64,000 nucleotides of DNA, taken from assembly GCF_029873635.1 (NCBI RefSeq), contig NC_080421.1, positions 1,736,001 to 1,800,000 on the forward strand, in the 5' to 3' direction. Position numbers and translations under genes: made by a program. Below the pieces are notes generated by a model that searched no databases, was not told the origin of the DNA, and saw nothing but the letters and a program-made list of their open reading frames with translations. The DNA comes from Malania oleifera (Eukaryota; Streptophyta; Magnoliopsida; Santalales; Ximeniaceae). Shown piece after piece: positions 45,836-56,113 of this stretch (position 1 is its first letter; each line of letters begins with the position of its first letter).

Positions 45836-47150
45836 ATTATATTCAATTCCTATACTTGTAGCCATATTTTTTATTCCAAAGCACAAGAAAATAGAGTTCA
45901 TCTTAAAAAGAGAAAAGAAAATAGTAAATTGAAGTGATCATTTTTTTTTTCAGAGAAAACATTTTCAATTTCAACTTAGCATATGCTTTGTAGCTGATTA
46001 GGAAATTTCTTGTCACTAGTAGATTTTAATGTTTTCATAATATAATAGTTCAAAGGAAAAGTAGAAGAAGAAAGAAAGCGTAAAGATGGATAATAGAATA
46101 CCCTAATTGTTAATTTTGAATATATTTGTAGTTTCTTAACAATTCAAAAAAATAAAAGATTATAAAGTTGCAAAAAATAAAAAAAATAAAAAAATAAATA
46201 ATCATGGTACAAGAAATTTATGCATCATTAGACTTACATTCATTGGTAATCCCAAAAAATTTTAATTATTATCGAGAATTTTGATAGCACCTCTCATTCT
46301 CTTTAGAATTTGCATAAATCGTAAACTCTTTCTTAAGAAAAGAAATGTGTGATACAAAGAATAGGGATGACAAAACGGGTTGACAGGTCAGGTTTAGACA
46401 AGTTGTAAACGAGTGGAGGTTAAATGGGTTTGGTTCAGGTTGACCCATTTATTAACGGGTGACTAACCTATAAACTCAAACCTGCCTATTTAAGAAATGG
46501 GTAATACTGTTTATCACCAGTTTAAAAATATAATTTATTTATTTTAAAATTTTTATTTAATATTTCAACAAAGTTGACTTAATCTTTCTATAAAAAAAAA
46601 AACAGCACTTTAAAAACACACACACACACACATTCGCACACAAAGCCTAAAAGTGGTCGGCTCAAAAGCCAAAGGGCTTAAAAGCAGCAAAAAAAAAAAA
46701 AAAACCAAACGGATACCCAACCGAAACCCATAAAACCCGTTTATTAAATGGATAAAGTTTGGGTTGACTTGTTTATAAATGAGTTGCCTCTTTCAAAACC
46801 CAAATCTGATCTAAACGGACGGGTGACAAGTCACCCCTAGGGTTTTGACCCATTTTATCATCCCTATTAGGAAGAGTGGACTTACACATCATTACGTACA
46901 AAGTTTTCAAGAACGAGAAAAAGGGTTAATTTTATTTTATTTCCTCAAGTTTAGGGGTGTTTTTGATATCTCATATGAAGTTTTGGACTAAGTATTGTTG
47001 GTCCCAATTTCAAATCAACTGTCAAATTGTGTCCCCCTTTATTGCCCAATTATTGTTAACTTTAAGAGTATGAGGGATTAATTTTCAATTTACTTATTTT
47101 TCTAATGTCCTCTTTAAGTGATACTGATAAAATGTTTTGAATACTTGTTT
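45836..47150. repeat. Low-copy repeat family, unit II (interrupted)
   Basis: It repeats the first landmarks of unit I (ATTCAATTCCTATACTTGTAG at 45841, GCTTTGTAGCTGATTAGG, CCCTAATTGTTAATTTTGAA), then a TIR element (46362-46866), then GGAAGAGTGGACTTACACAT and the AATGTTTTGAATAC block. Confidence 0.7.
46362..46866. mobile_element. Candidate TIR element (hAT-like MITE)
   Basis: It begins TAGGGATGACAAAACGGGTT and ends AACCC-rich sequence closing with GACCCATTTTATCATCCCTA. The reverse complement of the end, TAGGGATGATAAAATGGGTC, matches the start at 16 of 20 positions. Subterminal AACGGGT / ACCCGTTT words occur in both orientations. TAGGGATG ends are seen in plant hAT-type MITEs. No 8-bp target duplication is visible at the flanks, so the class is tentative. 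Confidence 0.6.
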
Positions 47151-48640
47151 ATGGAAAGGAAAACATGTTCTCTATCATGAACACGATGGATCAAGCTTCC
47201 GATGCATTCAGCTCGGAAGCGACAAGCGTAGATCAAAGGCCAACCCATTAAAAAAATTACTATAATAAAAATAAATTTTATTATAAACATTTTACTTAAT
47301 TGTTCTACTTTCAAAATTTACTTTACAATAAATAATTTATTGAACATGACAATTGAAAAATAGTAAAATTATTTTATAATTTACTTTATTATTATTTTTT
47401 AAAATTTATCTATAGTTTTGATTTTAATTTAAAGGTGTATAAAATTAATAGTTTAATCTTAAAAAATTATTTTTGAATATTAAAATTTCTGAAAACACAT
47501 TGTCAAAACAACTAAAAATTAAAAAAAAAAAAAAATCTAATTTTTAGTTTTTTGGCAAACAGCTAAAAATCGACAATAGGAATAGAAAATTGACGACAAA
47601 AATAAATGCGTTTTTATAATATATTTTTTCATTGTAAAAAAATAGAAATAAAAAATAATAAATAATAAAGATGCCAAGCAACCCCTTAATTTTCAATTTG
47701 ATTTTCAAATTGGTTCGATTTTTAAATATTTTTGAACAAACCAACTACTAAATGCTTAGGAAGAGTCGCCTCACACGTCATCAGAGTTTTCAAGGATGAG
47801 AAAAAAGGTTAATTTTTTTTTTTTTGTTTCCTTAAGTTTAGGGGCACTTTCAATGCCTTATCTAAAGCTTTGGATTGAGTAGTGTTGGCCCCAATTTTAA
47901 GTCTGACTATCAAATTGTGGCCCCTTTATTGTCCAAGTTAATTTTAACAATTTAAAGTATTTAATTTCAATTCGCTTATTTTTTCTAATGTGCATTTTAA
48001 ATGACACTAATGAGATGTTATGAATACCTGATTATTAAACTTGATCGTCATTAATTGAAAATAAATGATCTGAGCTAAAACGAAGAAAAAACGTGGAGTT
48101 TTACTTACGACATGAATGATGCATTGAACACTGATGAAATGTTCTGAATACCTGATTGTTAAACTCAATCGTCATTAATTAAAAATAAAATATGTGGCTT
48201 AAACAAAAAAGAACGTGGAGTTTTAGTTACGACATGAATGACATATTGAACACTTTCGGTTTGTTTAGTTACGAGAAGTACTCTTTTTATCTTTAAAGTT
48301 TAAATTATTATAAAACTACTAAATTAATTTTCAACTTTTTAAAACTTGTATGGAAAAGATAGAAAACAAAGAATTTATTTTATTGTGAAAAATTATTTTC
48401 ATTTTTTTAGTTAAAAAAAAATTTCAAGATTCTATAACTTTCATAGCACAAATGATAAATTTAAAAATTAATAAATTTTTATAATTCAATGATGATGAAT
48501 TTTATAAATTTATTTTAGGAGTCACGTTCCTCTTAGAGGGATGGATTTTGAAAAATAAAGCAATAAACACGTGATTTAAATTTAATATTAATGACATTGT
48601 GAGCATTATATTAAATTTAATTTTTATTTATATAATTACA
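47151..48640. repeat. Low-copy repeat family, unit III
   Basis: It carries GTCAAAACAACTAAAAATT (about 47502), GGAAGAGTCGCCTCACACGT (47758), ATGAAATGTTCTGAATACC (twice in a local duplication at about 48000-48260), TTTGTTTAGTTACGAGAAGTA (48259) and CAATAAACACGTGATTTAAA (48561). Near 47195-47235 it has about 42 extra bases relative to unit IV, bounded by GATCAA on both sides. Confidence 0.7.
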
Positions 48641-48992
48641 TAAAAATTTAAAATTAGTGACTAAAATTTTTAATTCTTTAAATTCAATGTCATCACCTTC
48701 GCGCAAACACACACACAACTTATAGGGTCAAATCATTTTTGTTGGCCCTAAAGTTGAGTCTAGAGGGGGGAGGAGGTGAATAGATTATTTTGTATATTTT
48801 TGCTTTTCTCTACAAAATATGAAATCTTGGCAAGATATAAATGATTATATCACAGTATATATGTTGGAATTGGTGTATTCCCAATAGGGGGTGAATTGAG
48901 TATTTAAAATTTCTCTTTAGGTTTGACCAGACATTTATAGTATTATACAACCTAGAATCTGTCTATGTAATCCCAAATGCACAGATAAGTAT
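48641..48992. repeat. Copia-like LTR fragment, left piece
   Basis: From about 48861 the wording TGTTGGAATTGGTGTATTCC plus a purine-rich GGGGGTGAATTGAG resembles LTR ends of Copia-type elements. It continues at 50785 after a solo LTR inserted with duplication AGTAT. The first 220 bp are AT-rich spacer. The assignment rests on general resemblance. Confidence 0.45.
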
Positions 48993-50779
48993 TGTCACAC
49001 CTCGAACCCAGCAATGGACCCCATGGTGTGATGTAGAAACCTAACCTGTCCCTATATCATACAAAACACACATGATACTATAATGAATGAAGGTCCGACC
49101 CCGTGGGGTTCCTGTACACCCTATACACATTCACATACACGACATATACACGGTGAAAAAGTTTATTCCATACATACATCGTACCATACCAGAGTCTACA
49201 CAAACAGGGTCTAAGCTCCATATTACAAAACATAACCCAGGGTGCCAGCAATACCCAAAATGACAACCCTGTTAAAGTCCAAGTACTCTATGCATTAAAC
49301 TAACCACCATGCTCCCAACACTAGGATGCTAGTTCTGATTACTCGAATGACCTGAAAACATGTATGTACGATAGGGGTGAGACACATCTTAGTAAGGCAG
49401 AATCAGGTTATATCAGTGTGTGGCATATGAGTGTTATCATGACATAAAACATACACAGTTCAGTTCCAGTATTTCCACAAAACAGTTCCAATATAGTTCT
49501 CAACGCACACATGACCAATCAACCCAGTGTCGTCACACTCTTCAGCATGAAGTCAGCTCGCATTATACAGCGTCCCCGGCACATAGCGTAGCCCCATGCT
49601 CCCATGGCATCGTATCGGTACATCTAGTGGATCCACACCCTTCAGTGATCAGCCAGTAAGAGGCGATATTTCACGCCCTTGGAAATAGAGCCGGACACTT
49701 TTGCCACTAGCAGGTGGTATTTCACATCGTCGGATATAGAGTTGAACACTCTTTCACAACCTGAAACAATTCGGAACACACGTTCCTATATCTCATTTCA
49801 GCAAATTACAACTCAATGCATATTCATACAGCAATTCATTTCACACTTATTGGGTAATCACACAATCATGATTTTCAAAATATAGTTTAAAACAAGTCAA
49901 GGCACAACCACCTCCATAACACAATATACTCAATAATATATCCACGGTTTTTCAACGAAACTAGAGATGCAACCCGACGCCCCCTTTTTCCCAAAATTGC
50001 AACGTGAAAACCCCGTAATTTTTACTTGTTAGATTTCCCCAAATAAGTAACTAAAACATACACAGGATCGTGAACCACAGTTATACCGAATCCGATTTCA
50101 AAAATAATCGATATAAACAGAATCCTCTTACCTTTCCCCGAAAATCTAAACACAAACTCTACGGCTCCTACATAGTGAACCAAGTTCCCAAAACCTATAA
50201 ATCATAATACGATAATTACTTACAATCTTACTCTTTACAGATCTACCAAAACATAAATGAAAATCGAGCCTTACCTCGATTTTTGGGTCAAAACCTGAAG
50301 ACCTCAAAATAAAAATCCATTCCATAGAGCACTTAGAGATTCCTTCCCTGATCCTCGCAGTAACGTCGGATTGTCGATTCTAATGACGGACGATGAAGAA
50401 ATCTAGAGAGAGAGAGTGGTGCTTTGAGTTCTAGAGAGAGAGAGAGAGAGAATTTCGATATCTTAGCCAAGACGCAAAGGAAATGGATATTTATAAAGCC
50501 TTTGACCCGACCAACCTCGTCGACGAGGCGACATCTTCGTCGACGAGCTAGCGAAGGAAATTCGTCCATGTCGCAGTGGTCTCGTCGACGAGCCTGAGAT
50601 TTCAGGATTTCCCAAAATCTCTCGGCTTCTCCTCATCGAGAACCTCTGCATTTCGTCGCCGAAAAATAGAAAGGCCTTCGTCAACGAATACACTGGCTTC
50701 GTCGACGAAGCCTGCTCATTTTGTTGTTTTACCCTTTTCTTATTTATTTAATCCATATCTTATGGGTCGGGTTCTTACA
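48993..50779 (-). mobile_element. Solo LTR, minus orientation, perfect target-site duplication
   Basis: It runs from TGTCACACCTCGAACCC to GGGTCGGGTTCTTACA, 1787 bp. It is flanked by AGTAT at 48988-48992 and 50780-50784. On the minus strand a TATA-like site lies at about 50488-50497, with perfect TCGTCGACGA at 50517, 50537, 50582 and 50699 upstream of it. Same family as 50960-52837 and 54272-56113. No internal region is present. Confidence 0.92.
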
Positions 50780-50959
50780 AGTATAATATGCAAAAATTTT
50801 AATCAAGCGCATCATTCACACAATAACATACACGTGCAGAAATATAAATTTCGAAAATATAAACAGACACACAATATGTTATCGAGGTTCGGCAAACTGT
50901 GCCTACGTCCCCGCCTTGGCTCACTAGCATAAGGATTCCACTATAAGGCTCACTTCACG
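50780..50959. repeat. Copia-like LTR fragment, middle piece
   Basis: This lies between the two solo LTRs. It contains TTATCGAGGTTCGGCAAACTG and CCTACGTCCCCGCCTTGG, wording also seen at 60240-60280 (TTAACGTGGTTCAGCCCC, CCTATGTCCACGCCTTGA). It is collinear with 52838 onward once the 50960-52837 insertion is removed. Confidence 0.6.
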
Positions 50960-52837
50960 TGTAAGAACCCGAACCGTGATAATGGGTTTATATATATATA
51001 TATATATATAAGAGGGACATTTTGGTAAAGAGCAAGTTCGTCGACGAAGCCGGATTTGGTCGAAGAAGCCTATGTTCTTCTCGTCAACGAAATTTAGAGC
51101 CTCGTCGATGAGGAGAAGCCGAGGAGTTTTGGAAATCGGGAAATATCAGGATTCGTCAACGAGGCCATCAATTTGCCGACAAATTCAGTGAAAGATTCGT
51201 CGATGAAGGTACCATTTCGTCGACGAAATCGGGCCGGGTCAAAGGGCTATAAAAGGAAATTCTCTTTTCTTCTTCATTAAGTTTCTCAATTATCTATCTC
51301 TCTCTCTCTAAACGTCTCCCTACTCTCTCTCTCTCTCTCTTTAGATTTCTTCGCCGATCGTTAACGGAATCGGAAAACAGAAGTTACCACGAGGATCGTG
51401 GAGAGATTCTCTATAACTTCTACGGATCGGAATCTCGTTTCGAAGGTTTTCGGGTTATGGCAAAAAATCGAGGTAAGGCTCGGTTTTCATTTCTGATCTG
51501 GTAGTTTTTTAGAGGATGGTCTTGTGAGTATATTCTGTACTGTGATTTGTAGGTTTTGAAACTCGGTTCACTGTTTAGGAGCCTTAGAGTTCGGGACTTA
51601 TTATACGGGGTTATGGTAAGGGGAAACTGTGTTATATTGGTTATTTTTGAAATCGAACTCGGTGGAACAGTGGTCCACGGTTCTGTGTGTGTTTTGGCTA
51701 CTCATTTGGGGGGATCTAACGAGGAAAATTATAGGTTTTTCATTATTGCAGTTTTGGGAAAAAGGGGGCGACGGGCTGAATCTTAGGTTTTGTTGAAAAC
51801 CAAGTATATGTGTGCTTTATACTATGATATTGGGATGACTGTACCTTGACTTTGTTTAAACTGTATTTTTTTAGAAAACCATGATTTAGATTACCAAATG
51901 AGTGTAGTTTGTTTGGTTATATGAGCATGCATGTGTATGTAATTGCGGAATGGCTGATGGGAACGCAGTTCCAAAATGAGTCCAGGTACTGAGAGTGTCC
52001 GGCTTTATATACGAGGGCGTGTGTTTATCGCTTGCCACGTTGGCAAGAGTTCCAGCTTTATATCCGAGGGTGTGAGTCTTGTTCGGCGGATCAGGCCGAA
52101 GGGTGTGGATCCACCATTTAGCGCCGGTACGATGCCATGGGAGTCGAGGACTAGCCATGTGCCAGTGGCGTCGTGCTTTGCAGGTTGGCTCCAGGCCAAC
52201 GCCGGATTGTCGCGGACCGGCTTCGGGCCAAAGGGTGTGACGACACCGGGTTACTGATCATGTGTGTGTATTGTGATGGGGCTGTGTATAAATGGCCGCC
52301 GTATATGTGCGTGTATGCACTGTGTAAATTAGTACTGGATTCCATTCAATTGCATGTATGTTTTTTGTCATGAAAACACTCAAATGCCACACACCGATAT
52401 AACATGTGTTCTTCCTTACCGAGAGGTGTCTCACTCCTACTGTACGTATATTTTTACAGGTTCTTTGAGTAACCAGAACTAGCATCCTGGTGTAGGGAGC
52501 GTAGTGGCCGGTGTACTACGTTAGCATTTGGGTAAGTGTCAGGACTGTAGTTTTGTTGGGTTGCCATTTTGAGTTGTATTTGAGCACCCGGTTGTATGTT
52601 TTGATAGAGCTGTGTTTGACTCATGTATAGACTCTGGTATGGTATTGTATATATTAATATAGAATGACTTTTTTCGCTACGTATATGTTGTGATTGGATG
52701 TGTTTAAAGTGCCTAGAAACCCTACGGGGTCGGACCCTCATCCAATGTACTGTATCTTTTGATAATTTGTTTGATTTAGGGACATGTCAGGTTACATTCT
52801 CACCTCCGGGTTCCATTTTGGGGTTCGGGGCGTGACA
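50960..52837 (+). mobile_element. Solo LTR, plus orientation, near-perfect target-site duplication
   Basis: It starts TGTAAGAACCCGAACC and ends GGGTTCGGGGCGTGACA, 1878 bp. Flanks are TCACG (50955-50959) and TCATG (52838-52842), a 5-bp duplication with one C to T change at a CpG. The TATA box TATAAAA is at 51248-51254, and TCGTCGACGA at 51038 and 51217 plus CpG-decayed variants lie upstream. A CT tract in the leader and a tandem of the GGCTTTATATACGAGGGCGTG type at about 52000-52080 are shared with related LTRs. Confidence 0.9.
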
Positions 52838-53035
52838 TCATGGGTGGAGCTACACCGATTACAACTAGGTCAATTCACAGGGCTAATCTTAACCTACACC
52901 TTACTAGGATGGTGCACGTAACTTTTATAACCGAATCTAAGCAAATTCGGGACTATTCAATAGGGCTAGTCTCCCTCTCCAATCCCACGCATGAAATACA
53001 ACGAATATAAAATTTACGTACACAGAAATGCTTCT
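52838..53035. repeat. Copia-like LTR fragment, right piece
   Basis: Continues the fragment interrupted by the plus-strand solo LTR (GGTGGAGCTACACCGATTACAA...). It ends near 53035, where minus-strand gag sequence begins, so a junction between two unrelated elements lies here. Confidence 0.55.
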
Positions 53036-53039
53036 TACA

Positions 53040-53946
53040 CAAGCTGATCACAGTTGTAGCAGTTACCCCCAAATGACCGGCACTCTCCCTCGTGCCACAT
53101 GAGGCACCTGGTACAACGATCCTGGGTCTGAATCGCCTAAGTACTCTGGTGCTTGGTATTCTGATGGTAACCCAAGCCCTTGTTCCTCTTCTTCCATGAT
53201 CCCTGATGAGATCCTGACTGAGAACTAGAAGGCAGTGTCCTCTTCCTCGATTCCTGATCCACCTTATCCTCTCGGATTCCATTCTCGATCACCGTGGCCT
53301 TGTCTACCAAAATTGAAAACTCGTGGATCTGAAGCATACCCACCAACCTACAGATATCTTTCCTCAAACCCTTCTCAAACTTCTGAGTCTTCTTATACTC
53401 GCTCGAGATTAGACACGGCGCAAAGCGGGATAACTCTATATACTGAGTAGCGTATCGCTGCACCGTCATATCTCTCTGCGATAGAGCAGAAAACTCATCT
53501 TTCTTCGCATCATGAGTGGAGGCCAGGAAGTATCTCTCAAAGAATATCTCTTTGAAACGACTCTAAGACATCCTTGAAACACCGGCTCTTTGCTTGTTCA
53601 ATAGATTCACGGAAGTCCACCAACGCCCCGCCTCCCGAGACAGCTGGAAGGTAACGTATAGGACTCTCTGCTCATCTATACAGTGGAGGACTTCCAGAAT
53701 CCTCTCGGTCTTTTTGACCTAATCCTCCGCTATAATCGGGTTGGGTCCCCCTACAAACGTCGGCGGGTGCATGCGTGTGAACCTCTCGATGGTACACCCC
53801 GCAACAGTAGGAGGGCGTTCGCTTTTCCTAACACTCTGCCTAATTTCCTGCATAACCTGCCTTATCAAACCCCGAGGCACTGATGGAGACTCATCACTAG
53901 TAGTCTCCTCAGAACTATTCCCCAAGTTATTATCCTTGGGCTCCAT
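53040..53946 (-). pseudogene. Ty3/gypsy gag remnant, 3' truncated
   Basis: Reading from 53946 on the minus strand, the frame starts MEPKDNNLGNSSEE and reaches the gag phrase PPTFVGGPNPIIAED, followed by a stop where Trp is expected. It continues as REAGRWWTSVN, SRFKEIFFERYF, ALSQRDMTVQRYATQYIELSRFAP and EKGLRKDICRLVGM. A zinc-knuckle-like CTRCLMWHEGECRSFGGNCYNC sits near 53050-53110. At least three stops or frameshifts and loss of everything after the zinc knuckle make it non-functional. It belongs with the primer-binding site and LTR to its right. Confidence 0.88.
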
Positions 53947-54271
53947 TCTGAAATAGAAGAGGAATCAGTTAGGACTCCTAGATCACGTATAGTTAACACA
54001 ATAATTGACACACAATCATGTTAACTACCATCTCACAAGCCTAGGTCTGTCCTATCACACCGACACAAAAGTCATCAATGGTTTGCCCTAATTTTACTAG
54101 AATCGTCATTTCAGGAAAAACATAGAACACCGCCAATGAATCCCTGTCTAGCAACAAAACAACCCTCGACCTACTCTACCCATTTCAACATCCTAAACTC
54201 TGATATGTACACATAGCTACTCCTAACCAAGTCTACAAGACCTAGCAACCTGGTTAGCTCTGATACCAAGT
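53947..54271 (-). other. Leader and primer-binding site of the gag element
   Basis: A non-coding leader between the LTR and gag. On the minus strand TGGTATCAGAGC (plus positions 54257-54268) lies three bases after the LTR end. This matches initiator tRNA-Met and confirms the minus orientation. Confidence 0.88.
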
Positions 54272-56113
54272 TGTCACGCCCCGAACCCGGAAATGGGACC
54301 TAGGGGTGAATTAGTAACCTAACTTGTCCTTGTATCATACAAATAACAACGATACAACATAATGAATGAGGGTCCAACCCCGTGGGGTTACCAGGCACCC
54401 TATACGCATCCATACACAATCATATACACAACAGAAAAGGTTATTCTATACAAGTACTGTACCATACCAAAGCCTATACAAAACAAAACGGAGTCCAAGC
54501 TCCATACATACCAAATATACATCCGGGTGCCAACATACCCCAAAACAGCAACCTGCAAAACAAAAGTCTTAGCACTTACCCAAGCGCTACCCGCAGTACA
54601 CCGGCCACTACGCTCCCAACTCTAGAACGCTAGTTCCCATTACTTGAAGGAAGTGTAAAAAATGTACAGGGGTGAGACACATCTCAGTAAGGCAAACACA
54701 GGTTATATTAGTGTGTGGTATTCGAGTGTTATCATGACATCAAATAAACACGGTTAATGTAATTCCAGTATTCTCACAATACAATTCCAGTACAGTGCAT
54801 ACATGCACACACACGTATACGCACGCCAATGATCTACACAGTGTCGTCATACCCCTCGGCCCATATCCAGTCCGCGATATCCGGCATTGGCCCGTAGCCA
54901 ACCCACGACACATGGCGCCACCGGCACATGGCTAGCCCCGACTCTCATGGCATCGTACCGGTGCTATCTGGTGGATCCACACCCTTCAGTGATCAACCGG
55001 TATAGGCTCACGCCCTCGGATATAGAGCCGGACACTCTTGCCAACATGGCAGGTGATAAACACATGCCCTCGGATATAGAGCTGGACACTTTTTCAATAC
55101 CTGGAACAGTTCGAAACCCAGTTCCTATTGCATTTTAACATAACACATTTATGCATGCTCATATAACCAAATATAACACATCCATTTGGTAATTCGAAAA
55201 TCATGCTTTCCAATCATATACACTTTAAAACAAAGTCAAGGAATGGTCATCCCTAATACACAGTATAAATCACAATATATCAACGGTTTTCAAAAAAACC
55301 AGTGATGCATCCCAATACCCCCTTTTCCCCAAAATCGTAACATGAAAAACCCATAATTTAACTCGTTAGATTCCCCCAAATGAGTAGCCAAAACGCACAC
55401 AGGATCGTGAACCACAGCTCTACCAAATTCGATTTCAAAAATAACCAATATAAACTATATTCCCTTACCTTTCCCCCAAAAGACCAATCTCAAACTCTAC
55501 AGCTCCTAAACAGTGAACTGAGTTCTCAAAATCTACAAAACACAGTACATAATATACTCACAACTCCGTCCTCTACCAAACTACCAAATCAGAAAAGGAA
55601 ACCGAGCCTTACATCGATTTTAAGCCAAAACCCGAAAATCTCCAAAATGAGATTCTGATCCACTATTCTCAAAGAGAATCCTTCCACGATCCTCGTGGTA
55701 ACGTCAGATTATAGAATCAGATGACGAATGGCGAAGAAATCTAGAGAGAGAGAGTGATATTCAAGTTCTAGAAAGAGAGGGAGAGGGTATTTAGTTTTCT
55801 TAGTTGAGAAGTAATGAGAAAATATATTTATAGCCCCTTTGACCTAACCGCCCTTGTCGACGAAATAGCATCCTCGTCGACGAGGTTATATAGACAGCTT
55901 GTCAACGAGACAGTGAGCTCGTCGATGAGCCTGAGGTTCTCGATTTCCTAAAATCTCTCAGTTTTTCCTCATTGACAAGCCTCTGAACTTCATCGACGAG
56001 CAGAACAAAGCCTTCGTCGATGAAATCTGGCTTTGTCGATGAAGCCTACTCAAATTTCAATTTTACTTTTCTCTTTATTATTTAAACCATATATCACAGT
56101 TCGGGTTCTTACA
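54272..56113 (-). repeat. 5' LTR of the minus-strand gag element
   Basis: Plus-strand edges are TGTCACGCCCCGAACCC and CGGGTTCTTACA, 1842 bp. A minus-strand TATA-like site is at about 55825-55833, with TCGTCGACGA at 55874 and at least six variants up to 56045 on its upstream side. The GGTGAGACACATCTCAGTAAGG block is at 54670. A duplicated CCCTCGGATATAGAGC(C/T)GGACA pair is at about 55013 and 55069. The 3' LTR of this element is not in the window as such. Confidence 0.88.

Noticed and set aside
48993-56113. Pairing 48993-50779 and 54272-56113 as the two LTRs of one minus-strand element
   Set aside because: 48993-50779 has its own perfect AGTAT duplication on both sides and is therefore a solo LTR; the base after 56113 starts GACCA, not AGTAT.
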